Shown here piece after piece: positions 37,032 through 48,711 of a stretch of DNA of 64,000 nucleotides. A model generated the notes under the pieces. The model had not been told where the DNA came from. It was given only the letters and a program-made list of their open reading frames with translations, and made no database searches. The position numbers and the translations under genes were made by a program. Source of the DNA: Casuarina equisetifolia (lineage: Eukaryota; Streptophyta; Magnoliopsida; Fagales; Casuarinaceae). Within the stretch, counting starts at the first letter, position 1. Each line of letters starts with the position of its first letter. The stretch spans positions 23,077,491-23,141,490 of the forward strand of contig CM052361.1 in the NCBI GenBank assembly GCA_028551475.1, written 5' to 3'.

Positions 37032-38588
37032 TCAGATGGCCTCTACCCAACTGCACCCTGGAAATTTTCTCAATTTCCTTTTCTTCATCACCTTCTTTAA
37101 GCTAGCAACATTACCCCAACTGCCAGCATCAGCGTACAAGCTCGATAATAGCAAATTGTTTCCTGCATTGTCAGGTTCAAGCTCTGACAAATGCTTAGCT
37201 GCTAATTTAGCAAGATCAACATTCCCGTAATTCCTACATGCTCCTAGTAATGCACCCCATACAAATAAATCAGGCTCAATGGGCATTCTCGTAATCATAT
37301 CATAGGCTTCATCAAGTTTTCCTGCTCTACCAAGAAGATCCACCATGCAAGCGTAGTGCTCTAACCTTGGCACAATCCTGTATTTTTGCTGCATCAAGTG
37401 AAACAAACTTTGTCCGAGTTCAACCATTCCAGAATGGCTACATGCTGTGAGAACCGCTGTGAAAGTAAGGTGGTCAAGCTTCTTCCCTTCTTCCTTCTCC
37501 ATCTGATTGAAAAGCTCGATTGCTTCGTTGCAGTACCCATGATTAGCATACCCAAATATCATGGAATTCCAAGTAACTGTGGTCCTCTTAGACATCCGAT
37601 AGAAAACATTCTCTGCTTCAGCTATAAGACCACATTTAGCATACATGTCGACGAGGGCACTGCTTACAAATATATCATCTGCAACACCAATAACCGTTGC
37701 ATACCCATGAATCTCCTTACCGTAGCTCACATTGGCCGCAGTTGCACAAGCAGGCAGGAGACTACTTAGTGTAGTCGATGTTAGATAGAACCCGTGATCC
37801 AACAGCTTTCTAAAAGTAGCAAAAGCCTCCTCATAACGGAAGTTCTGCACAAATCCTGATATCACAGAAGTCCAAGATACCACGTCAGGCTCAACCCCGT
37901 TGCTGCGCATCAATTTGAAAAGTTCAAAGACCATTACTTCCTCTCCCTTTTGCGAAAACCCCGTAATTAAGGTATTCCAAGTCACGACATTAGGCTTCAC
38001 TCCTAAAGCCTGCATCTTTTCTACCAAGGACAGTGCTTCTTTGGCAAACCCATGTCGAGCATAGCCCGAAACCATAGCGTTCAAAGCCACTAAATCCTTC
38101 TCAACCACTGCATCGTAAACTCGCCTTGCCTTTTCAATTCGACCGCATTTGGAGTACATATCAATCAAAGCACTAGTAACGAAAGCATCGGATTCAAACG
38201 AACATTTGAAAACCACTCCATGTATTTTCTCGCCAGTTTCTCCATCCGAGACGCGACCACAGGCCTTAAGAATGCTGGGAATTACAAATTCGTTGGGTCT
38301 GACCCCTTGTCCCTGCATCGCACGGAACATACCCAGAGCCTCCTCATAAAAACCGTAACGAACGTAAGACCCGGCAAGGACGATCCAGCGACGTGGATTC
38401 GTTGCGGGAGTTTCATCGAACAATCTGCGAGCATAGGATAGTTCTCCACTTCCCACGTAGAGAGCCACAAGCCTGACGGAAAAATGAGTTAAACGAGCCA
38501 AGCCAGTGATGATAAAGTGCGCGTGGAGCTTCTTTCCCGACTGCAACGTCTGACCACAAGTGCCCATGTCCATGATCATCGCCGGCAT
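37032..38588 (-). CDS. PLS-class pentatricopeptide repeat protein, E subgroup (intact)
   Basis: A single exon of 518 residues. PLS-class PPR proteins bind organelle RNAs in sequence-specific fashion, mostly for C-to-U editing. Repeats are recognisable by VTWNTLITGFSQKG, VVSWTSVISGF, FVSSALVDMYAKCG and VTWNSMIFGYANHG. The C-terminal E-type region has ACSHSGMVELGQSLF, then YACMVDLLGRAGKLDEA, and ends GCSWVEAI; no DYW deaminase domain follows, so any editing would need a partner. The Met at 38588 is the first after an in-frame TAA. The organelle presequence is weak at this start. It resembles At5g59600-type proteins, but orthology is not certain. Two broken copies lie at 48.7-50.2 kb and 52.9-53.2 kb. 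Confidence 0.9.
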   Translation of the reverse strand: MPAMIMDMGTCGQTLQSGKKLHAHFIITGLARLTHFSVRLVALYVGSGELSYARRLFDETPATNPRRWIVLAGSYVRYGFYEEALGMFRAMQGQGVRPNEFVIPSILKACGRVSDGETGEKIHGVVFKCSFESDAFVTSALIDMYSKCGRIEKARRVYDAVVEKDLVALNAMVSGYARHGFAKEALSLVEKMQALGVKPNVVTWNTLITGFSQKGEEVMVFELFKLMRSNGVEPDVVSWTSVISGFVQNFRYEEAFATFRKLLDHGFYLTSTTLSSLLPACATAANVSYGKEIHGYATVIGVADDIFVSSALVDMYAKCGLIAEAENVFYRMSKRTTVTWNSMIFGYANHGYCNEAIELFNQMEKEEGKKLDHLTFTAVLTACSHSGMVELGQSLFHLMQQKYRIVPRLEHYACMVDLLGRAGKLDEAYDMITRMPIEPDLFVWGALLGACRNYGNVDLAKLAAKHLSELEPDNAGNNLLLSSLYADAGSWGNVASLKKVMKKRKLRKFPGCSWVEAI

Positions 38589-39179
38589 TGGTATGAGTTC
38601 TGGAAAGACCAGCAGACCATTACAGTCGGTGAATAACGGACCTGATTATCGGCGCTTTTAACGTTAAAATTGACAGTACAATTAATGGGCCATGAGGTTT
38701 GGTTGCACGACATTACGGCAATGACGTACTGATCCGGTTACAAATTTCAAGAAGTTTGATCCACTAAAATTGACCCGGCCCAATAACTGATTGACCTCCC
38801 TCTTGCCTACCCAGAACTTGTCCTTTCATTTTCATTGTTAGTTGTTATCATGATTGTCATTTCCATAGAAAAGAATCAACTAATGATTAACGAAGTTCAT
38901 ATGTCTATACCACAAATGATACACGTAATGGAAGAGATAACATTGGGTTCTTCATGATTGTTTCCAATTTGTGTTATCTGTTTGAGCAGCATAGTTCTTT
39001 TACACATTTATCTCTTTTGTTTTCGTCAGCAGGCTCAAGATCTAATCCGATTTATTGATGCAGAAATCAATTTCAAAAATGGTGGTATATAAGGTATTGA
39101 GTAACAGTAAACACTTAAAAATTATATTACATTAGTAGTTATGGGAGCGTTTTGTTTGAATCTAGTATGTATCCTAACG

Positions 39180-39204
39180 CTCTCTCTCTCTCTCTCTCTC
39201 TCTC
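39180..39204 (+). repeat. CT dinucleotide microsatellite
   Basis: About twelve uninterrupted CT units about 0.6 kb upstream of the PPR gene. Confidence 0.95.
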
Positions 39205-41494
39205 AATTTGGCTTTATTTTTCTGGCGCCTAAAGCACCCAGCTCAAGCTCATTTAAGCAAGGAGTAAAAATATTTGCATGGGCTTCAGGCATGAAGTGAC
39301 AAGGGAAACTCTGTCTGGCCCACGAGGAAGGAAGTGCCTTCGACGCTTAGCGTCTTCGGTTGATTAACCAGACCATTGAACATTGGGCCTCAAATGAAAT
39401 ACTTCAACCTATCAATAAAGAACCTGTTTTACATGATTATATTCTTTAGGATTGTACAGAGTACTTTTGCCTTCAGTAAGAGAGGTCCAAGTTTATTTGC
39501 GTAAAACCAATTGAAATTCATCAAATATATTATATTAGAATAAATTAGTAAATGCAAATTAAGCTTAGTAGGGGCATAATGGTCATTTTATAATGATTAG
39601 TTATTTTTCTCTATTTAACGAAATGAAATCATATTACACGTATCCCTTTGTTTAAATAGACACCCTTTTGCAAATATTTTCTTTCTACCACTGAGTGTTC
39701 TTAAAATTGATTTTATTGTCAATTTTTTGCTTTTCATTGGCTAGCAAAATTTGAGTAATAAAGGATAAGATTTTAGCTAAAGATCATATTAAAAATGCAG
39801 TCACAATCAAGTACAAAATTTTCATTTTAGTTTTATACTTAATCCCATTTTCAATTTATGATTGATGTGTAAATCCTGACTTATGTTTCATTTGAGACAA
39901 TTATTTTCTAACATTAGCAACTTACACTTCCACCTACCAAAAAATATAAGAAGTTTTGTATACTAATTTTATTCATTAGATGAACTTTAATTTTGATTTA
40001 GAGTAAAGGTTGAGTTTAATTTAGACAAGATAGTATCAATGTTGGCCTATCTAAATGGTCAATTGATAGTAATTTCTATTGGAAATGACAATAGAGAACA
40101 AACAAATTACTTTTATATAAAAAGCAAGTTATATGAATTTATCATATATGTATAAAATTAAAAAGTCTAATTATATAAAAATAAAAATTCCAAGACCTCA
40201 TTTTTTTATTTAATATTATGTGAAGATTTGCATGATTTATATTGCACAAATGAAATTATTTAATTAATTGATAAAAGAACATAAAATGATATAAACACTA
40301 GTGATATGCCATTAATTGTTTAATTAACATGTTACAGTTGATTAATTCTTTATACTTTCCTATACTTCTTTTTGGCAAGTCCCTTTTTTTTTTTCCCCCA
40401 AAATTGGTATATTTGATAATGTTACCATATCGTTTACGCATTTTGCATGGAGCTAAACCGCCTTTTAGGTATACAACAAAAAACTTGTTCTACATAGTCA
40501 TTCTTTTGGACTTTTACACCCATGCATTTTTAGTATGAGAGCCGCTCATCATTATGGGAGTAGAATATTTGTAATTAGATTCCTATTAATCTTCTATAGT
40601 TAGCACAAAAAGTTTGAATTTTTTGCTTTGTGTTTACATTACAATGACTTTCAAGTCAAAAAGTTCGGTTACTTTCATGTTTTACATAAGACTAATAATA
40701 TCATGTATAAACAAATGATTACTTTCTTACATTTTCAAAAATTTCAGATATTATGGTTCCACTAACTGTATTTTTAAGAAAAATTATCTTTTAGAATATT
40801 TAGTCTTTAATTATTAACGTAGTCATTAAGGACAATTCAGCCATTGGGATTTGGTCTAAAAAATTCGTCGAATAATGGAAAGCATCAATCAATAAACTTG
40901 TTATTAAGTTGCATTAGACATATATCTTCTCTTAAAGATAATGACTTCTTAAATTTATGTTTATCCATTAAGATATCCAACGTCAGAGATAAAAGGAAAG
41001 TGCTTTCTCTTTATTATGTCTTGACCCCAGTAGGATCGCATGAGTCAATTTGGGGCATGTCGGCAGGAATCACTTTTCCTCTCTTTTTCCTACACGAATT
41101 GAATATTATACTTGAGCCTTATCTTTTTCTCTTCTTTCGACGAAATGATGGCCACTTCCCCAATAGATTACGCAAAGTTTAGACTCGTGAAAGAAGGTGC
41201 CAAGTCTCTTCTACCGATTTAATTAATTCATTCTAGAAGGGGACCCTTTTATCCACGAGACCAGATTCCGCGTTCTCCTAAGTCTGTTCTCTGTTACCTT
41301 CTCCTTTCCTTATTTTATCATCATCTTTTGGAAATCAAACCTTCTGTCCTCCACCTCTTTCCAAGATTGTTCCTGTCTTCCACACCCACCATCCATCCCG
41401 CGCGGTCGGCAGCTGGATGTTAGATCCTTAAAATAATTAACACACAGTATCCAACATATTAAATTTGACTTAATTGCTTCATGTTTACGTTACA

Positions 41495-41510
41495 TTGACT
41501 TCCAAGTCAA
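41495..41510. promoter_or_regulatory. Inverted W-box pair TTGACTTCCAAGTCAA
   Basis: Two TTGAC W-box cores in inverted orientation, about 1.4 kb upstream of RLP 3. W-boxes are WRKY-factor sites typical of defence genes. Related palindromes recur around the cluster. Confidence 0.4.
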
Positions 41511-42679
41511 AAGGTGTGCTCTTTTTTTTTTTTTTTGGTTAAAAAGGGAAAAAAAAAGAAGCAAATGTGAACTCCTGACCGAGGATGATTTATTCAATGT
41601 TAAAAAATAAGTGTGGCGTGTTAGATTGAGTTGTCGGACCATTTCTGCTTTTGCCTCAAGAAAAACTTCTTCTGGTTGGCAAATTAATAACTCGTTTTAC
41701 ACGGACATACATACGATGATTCTCTCCAATTTTATATAAGAGCCAGGAGGCAATCACATCTGAAGCGTGATCATTTTTTAGGTAATTCTAGCTTTTTTCT
41801 AAATAAGATTGCTTTTCCTTGTTTCTTTCATTTGAAATATTTTTAGCATTTTTGAATTTCGATTGCAGTTGAAAATTAAAGTCAATAAGAGAAAATTTTA
41901 ATTCCGCATAAAACACCATTTCATAGTCCGTAAAATGGTTTATATTTTTCTAATCGATAAAAAGATTTTCCTTCTCGTTCCAATTACATATTGGAATTAA
42001 AGTATTCACACTTATGGGATATTGCTATTTATTAAAAACGTTAAGGGAAGATTACTATTATATACAAGCTAATTACATAAATTGATTATATAACATCAAA
42101 TTAAGGACTACAAAATCAATATAAATACATGTTACATAAGTTTTGCAAAGATATTCAAAATTTAGATTAAACTTAAAAATGGAAATAAAATTTTCTCATT
42201 ATTCCTAGTTAAAAAAAATAGTAAAACGTAAATGTAAATCACAACGTTACATAAATTGAACCCTCTCCCCCCCTTCCCCGCCCCACCGAAGAAAAAAAAA
42301 ACCAAAAAAAAGAAAAACGACATAATGTAAATTTTTATAATATTTTCTATTTCATCATGATTGTTCCTAATTATTCACAGGAAAATTGTCGAATTCTGCC
42401 CAGAATAGAATGTTCTAGAATACAAAAATTTCATAGTAGCTAAACTTCAAGAACTATAACGCCTAGAGCTAAGCGTGTTAAGTTTGATTTGTTTATTTCA
42501 AGTTTGTCGTCACATTGAAGACTTCAAAGTCCAAAAGTGAAATTTGCCCATGAGAGAGAAAAGCCAAAATGTGAACTCTCTTACTTTGGGGGCGGTGACA
42601 CATTTTTTAAAGTGAATACATTGGAATTAGATACTAAAATAAGTAGGAGATTCTCAAAATTACGTACCTTCAAGGGATC

Positions 42680-42688
42680 TATATATAT
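42680..42688 (+). promoter_or_regulatory. TATA-box candidate of RLP 3
   Basis: TATATATAT lies about 200 bp before the chosen RLP 3 start. It sits in a promoter block, 42.48-42.73 kb, also conserved at 56.29-56.53 kb upstream of RLP 4 (TATATAT at 56488-56494). Confidence 0.6.
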
Positions 42689-42880
42689 CCTTCCCTACTA
42701 CAAGCTATTGGTGCGATGAATCATTGACCATTGCATTCTCTTTCGACTCTTTGTGCTTCTCCTGATCCTGCTTGTTCTTCTTCCTCCCATTTAACACCTT
42801 TGGTTACTAACTTGTGCCAAAGCAGGTGGTTTTCATTTGAAACGCTTGTATTAGTGGGACTTACCCTCGGTCCACGCATC

Positions 42881-45800
42881 ATGAAAAGTTCCCTCTTTTC
42901 ATGGTTTTTTTTTATGGCCATTTACTCACTCTTCTTCAACTTTGCTCTCTTTCTAGCATTTGGCCAGTGTCATAGCAATCAACAAATCTTATTACTACAA
43001 TTGAAGAACAACCTTACCTTCGATTCTGATTCTTCCGCAAAGCTTGTTACATGGAATCAAAGTGTTGATTGCTGTTCTTGGAGAGGCATAAAATGTGGTG
43101 ATGGACATGTTATTAGTCTTGATTTGGCCGATGAGTCTATTTCAAGTGGATTTGAGAATTCAAGCAGTCTCTTTGGCCTTTCACATATCCAAAGTTTGAA
43201 TTTGGCAAATAACGACTTCAGATTCAGTGGTATTCCGTCAAAGCTTGGCAAGTTAACAAATTTGAGATATTTGAATCTATCGTATACGAAGGTTGGGGGG
43301 CAGATTCCTCTTGCAATTTCACACTTGAAAAGGTTAGTTGTTCTTGACTTATCTTTCAATCGATATTTGGAACTCAAGGCTCCAGATTTAAAGTTACTTG
43401 TTCAGAATTTTTCAAACCTTGTTGAACTTTATCTGGATGGGATAGCTATATCACCACAAGATAATAAATGGTGCCAAGCCTTATCATATTCATTGCTGAA
43501 TCTTAGAGTGTTAAGCTTGTCAAGTTGTGGTCTTTCTAGCCCTATTGAGTCCTCTTTATTGAATCTTCAATTTCTCTCAATTATTCGTCTAGGTGGAAAT
43601 AATTTTTCTACTGCAATTCCAGAATTTTTTACAGATTTCAAAAATTTGACATCTTTGGATTTGTCTTCTTGTAACTGGAATGGCATTTTTCCAAAGAAGA
43701 TCTTCCAAATTTCAACACTTCAAGAACTTGACTTGTCAAATAATACCTTCCTTCAAGGTTTTTTGCCGGAATTTCTTCCAAATGAATCTCTAAGAACCAT
43801 GAAGTTGAGGTATACAAATTTTTCTGGAACATTGCCAAAGTCCATTGGTAACCTCAAAATGTTGTCAACAATAAATCTTGGAGGATGCAATTTCATTGGA
43901 TCAATTCCAAAGTCAATAGCAAAACTCACAGAATTGGTGTACTTGGACATGTCAAAGAATGACTTGAATGGATCAATTCCAATATTTACCAGGGCCAAGA
44001 ATCTAATTGAAATTCAGCTTGATGGCAATAATCTATCCAATCATATCACTTCTACTCAGTAGGAGAATTTTCTAAATCTTGAGGTTCTTAGTTTACACAT
44101 GAATTCATTAGATGGAAATATTCCAATCTCTCTATTTTCTCTTCCATCATTGCAAGAATTAAGACTTTCCAACAATTTATTTTCTGGTCAAATCAATGAA
44201 TTTTTTAATGGTTCTTCATCATTGCAAAAACTTGATTTGACTAGTAATAAATTGGAAGGGCCAATATCAATTTCCATCTTTGAACTCCAAGGTCTTAAAT
44301 GGCTTTCTCTCTCTTCAAACAACTTTTCTAGCTTTCTCTTGACTTCTCATCTTAATCTATCCATATTAAATTATCTAGACCTTTCAAATAACCAAATTGA
44401 GGGAAAGATACCTAATTGGATTTGGAACCTTACTTTCCTTGAACATTTAAATCTTTCTTATAATTCTCTAGAGACTCTCAAAGAACCTTCCACCAATGGT
44501 CGTCTTACAATCATAGACCTTCACTTCAATCAGCTTAGAGGGGAGCTCCCAATATTTCCACGCGCCCAATACTTGGATTTATCGAAAAATAATTTTGACT
44601 CTATAGTATTGATTGACCTTTCTTCTGCCTATTTTGTTTCTCTTTCAAGCAACATGCTTTATGGGACCATTCCTGAATCAATATGTGATGGAGGACATCT
44701 TCAAGTTCTAGACTTGTCCAATAATTTCTTAATAGGCACCATTCCCCAATGCTTGATTGAGTTAAGCAATAGTCTTACGGTGCTAAATCTTGGGAGCAAC
44801 AAACTTAATGGCACCATATTTGATATGTTTCCAAATTATTGCTCGTTGCAGACTTTGACTCTTAATGAAAACCAATTAGAAGGAGAGCTACCAAAATCTT
44901 TAGCCAATTGTTTTATGATGGAGGTTTTAGATGTTGGGAACAACAACATTGAAGGTACCTTCCCATTTCACTTGAAGAATGTATCCACAATGAGGGTCCT
45001 CATCTTAAGATCTAATAAATTTTATGGGCATATTCCTCATTTAGGGCATGATACTAATTGGCCAATGCTTCAAATCTTAGATCTAGCATCAAACAATTTT
45101 ATGGGGAGCTTTCCAACAATAACCTTTTCCACCATGAGAGCCATGACAAATGAAGAAAGTTCCAAGTTAGAGCCAAATTATCTCCAATATAACCACTTTG
45201 GTGGTCCAAGTTATGCTCCTATAACTCGCATTCCTCATGTTACTCCTAGTCCTCATAGTGGGTATATTTCATATGGAGCCCTACAACGAAATTCTGTCCC
45301 ATGTAGTCACAGAGGTGCCTCTTATTACCATTGCTCGTCTCCTTTATCTCCTTCATACCACTATCAATATGTGGTAACACTTAACATCAAAGGTTCAACC
45401 GTGAAACTACAAAAGATCTTGACTGTCTTTACTAGCATTGACTTGTCTTGCAACAACTTTAATGGCCTTATACCAAGAGAAATTGGAGAACTCAAATTGC
45501 TATATGCTCTCAACTTATCACATAATGCTTTTTCAGGTCTAGTTCCACCATCTTTGGTGAAATTAACTCATCTTGAGTCATTAGATTTGTCAAGTAATAA
45601 TCTTATTGGCAAGATTCCTGTGCAACTTGTTGATGGTCTTATTTTTCTATCAGTTCTCAACCTTTCGTTCAACCAATTGGAAGGGCAAATTCCAAAAGGG
45701 AAGCAATTTGCTACATTTGAAAATACCTCCTTTGAAGGAAATAGAGCATTATGTGGCTTTCCTTTGAGTTTTGAGTGTATAAATGAGAAGCCACACTTGT

Positions 45801-46030
45801 TACCTCCAACTTGTGAAGACACCCATTTAAACTCTAAGACCACAATTTATTGGAATTACATCATTTTTGAAATGGGATATGTTTTTGGCTTAGGGATTGT
45901 AACTTTGCCCCTAATGTTTTGGAAGAAATGGAGGACAAACTATTACCAACATGTTGATGTTGTTCTTTTTGGAATTTTTCCTAAATTGTATCTAAGAGGA
46001 GCACACAACAATCAGAGACTAAGCTATTAG
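42881..46030 (+). pseudogene. LRR receptor-like protein 3, near-intact with a single TAG stop
   Basis: The Met at 42881 gives a signal peptide (1-28), then LLLQLKNNL and the cap motif CCSWRGIKC (64-72). About 30 LRRs follow, with an island region before the last four, an acidic spacer, a membrane helix at about 998-1014 and a short cytoplasmic tail starting FWKKWR; 1049 residues in all. No kinase is present; RLPs of this kind (Cf/Ve-like) signal through SOBIR1 and BAK1-type partners. The frame is open except for one TAG at 44060-44062 (codon 394), where paralogues have Trp in a TQWEE motif. It is either a recent nonsense allele or a truncated secreted ectodomain. The island (about 45.15-45.37 kb) is unusually rich in His, Tyr, Ser and Pro. 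Promoter and 3' flank are shared with RLP 4. Confidence 0.9.
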
Positions 46031-48711
46031 TCATTGTTACAAGGTACAATTCCTTCAATTTTGTCATCATTTATTCTTATCATTGTCTCAAGATAAAAAT
46101 AAAATCAAAGGAAGAAACTTTATATTCCACATCATCTTATTTTAATATGCTAGTTGCATTGGCTTTGAGGTGATTGAAAAAAGTTTTGACAAAGTCAATA
46201 AAAAAGAGTTATTACTTAACAACAAGCTACACAACTACATATCTCATTTACATATGTTGCTTCTAGTTTAGTTAGAGGGAGTTAACAAAAGTTTATAAGG
46301 CCTCTTCAGTGGTAATTATGCTCAATTGCTAATAGGAATGTTGATATATGATGTGCTTAATTATTCAAAGTACTTATATCATATCATAAATTTAATTGCT
46401 TTTCAACTTATCTTTCCATAGATATTCACCTTTTTGAATTCTAACCTATTGCCTTTGTAGCACAACTTATGATCTTTTACAGTACTTCAGTCTATTCGAT
46501 GTGATTTTTATAATGAACTAGAGGATTGTTTTTAAGGGTAACTTGTGATTTTGACTTTAAAAACCAATTCTTCATTTTTTAGCTTTTCTTTTAATAAGGT
46601 TGACAATGATTGTGTTTGTGGTTGTTTTGATCAAGATTTTGAATTCTACAAAGGCATTGGAATGAAGATAAGGTGATAAAAGCTTGCAATTGGTTGTGAA
46701 GAGAGCAAGTAGTGTTGCAAGGGGGCTTTTTGCTAGATCCCAGCAGTTTGAGAAATGAAGACCTTTTTGCAATTCCATCCATAACACAACTGGGTGAGGT
46801 TAAGTGAGGGGTAGTTTGATCCAATCTTAGTTTAAGTTATCTTTTATTTTTATATTTATCATTTTGTAACTTTCTTATTTTTACCTTGAAAAAAAATATC
46901 CGTGTGGTGGTGTTTTTTCCTCACCTTTTGTCTTCGTATGTGTATTTCGTTAGCTATTTTCTTGCGTAAAGACATAATTAAAATTAAAATATTTGACTAA
47001 ATTCTAATTGAACTAGATGGAACTATCCAAAGTTCAATTGAATAAGTTGTTTTGTTTTTTTTTTAATTTAAAGAAAGTCCTAATAACATCAGTTTAAATT
47101 TTGTCACAATCATCATACTAAAAGGTCAAAAGGATGGAAAATTAAAATAAATGGGATAAATTCTCTAAAAATAATTGAATAAGAGTAAAAACACGTTTTG
47201 AGATTCTATATATTTACTTTGTTAATTATTTTCCGTTTTATAAAATTCTAAATTTTGTAAGTGAAACTTAATAGTACCATCCAATCTAGTGTTTGAAACT
47301 CAATTACCTACTTATGAAGTTGGGCAAGCTTCCTCTTCCTTAAGTTTAGGTTTCATTCTAGCTTGACTCTCAGATTTCCAGCAAGTTTGGGTTTGGTTAT
47401 TCTAATTTCCAACTTCAATTCAAACCATTTTAGGCTGATAGCTTTACGCACAAAGGATGTTGGCAATGAAACTATATTAAAAAATTAATTTTCTCATTAA
47501 AATTAACTTATAAAAAATTTATGTCAATAAAATTCAAACAACAATGCCATTCTTAACAATACAAATCTGAAACCTCCTGATAATCAACAACAGATCCCAG
47601 CCCCGATATGGCCGTTTTTCAAAATCAGGAAGAAATAATTTTTTTTCACGGGCACAATTTTCTTACGTGTATTAGTTCGTACAAGTACTTCGCTTAAGCT
47701 AAACATGATCTTCTATTGTTCATCAGGATTGCATAGCATACAAGACGGGAGATAAAACCACTAGTAGATCAACTGTCCTTATTAAATTTATGCACAATAA
47801 CAAGAAGAATTCAAAATGTTTCGAAACAAGTTCTTAAGCTTGCAGTTGGCTTGCATACGTTTTTTGAGTTACTATGGATTTTAGAATAGTTCATAACTCA
47901 TTTTAATAAGTGACTCTATAATTTCAATTTCCTTATTTTTTTAATCTCAAAATTTGCATTTAGCAACAATCCCGTATCATTCCCAATTAAAGATTTTACA
48001 ATTTAAAGTTTGAGTAAAGATTCATCATATTCCAGCTATTAAAAACAGTTGAGTTTCTGTAATTGATGTTATTTCGAACATTTTAAAACTATTTAGTAGT
48101 GGATTATCATCTGATAGACTATGGGATAAAATAAAGAAAAGAAATACGTTAAGAATACAAGCATCAAGATCTAGTTGGTTTCGTTCCATTTGAGTGCAAA
48201 AACTTAATTTCATAATATCTTATCATGATATCATCTTTCAATGTAATTTCTTATTTATCCATTGCTTATGTAAAACCTGTTTTTTATAGCTTCTAAATGT
48301 TTAGACGTGTTTAAACTTTTTGGTTGGTCTAGCGCTTTTTTTTTTTTTTTTAAATTTCGGGAGGTCACCTTCTGAAGCTTTTGCGGTAAGATTTAGAAGG
48401 GTTTATCACAAAAATTTTGTAAACATATTTAGATCTTGATCTATGTGAAAAAATAATGTTAGTCTAAAAAAGATTTTTAAATTTGTTAATAGATTAAAAT
48501 TTGACATAAATTGTGAAAAATTAAAAATTAAAGTAATTTTCTCGTAATTTGCTATGACGTTTGACTTACTTCAAGTCAAATAGAAATTTTTAGGTAAAAG
48601 AGATAAGAAGAAAAAGAAAAAAAACAAATGTGAATCGATGATCAATCATGAATTCTTCAAATTTAAAAAATATCGTGATTTAATGGCATATACTTCAAGT
48701 CAAAAAATTTC
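46031..48711. other. Intergenic downstream of RLP 3
   Basis: The first 0.5 kb is similar to the 3' flank of RLP 4 (59.06-59.6 kb), starting with TCATTGTTACAAGGTACAAT. A block at 46.98-47.2 kb recurs at 52.22-52.42 kb. An inverted W-box pair with a 4-base longer spacer is at 48561-48579. Open frames (for example 46572-46787) have no domain. Confidence 0.55.

Larger units (their letters stand above)
38589..42679. other. Intergenic between PPR gene and RLP 3
   Basis: The left part, to about 40.85 kb, is repeated in diverged form at 50.2-51.65 kb upstream of PPR copy 2. Blocks near 39.9-40.1 kb recur a third time near 52.04-52.21 kb. Inverted W-box palindromes occur at 40645-40658 and 41495-41510. 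A module containing GTGTGGCGTG and GATTGAG at 41611-41640 recurs at 54.05, 54.62 and 61.85 kb. Open frames here (for example 40844-41182) show no domain. Confidence 0.5.
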
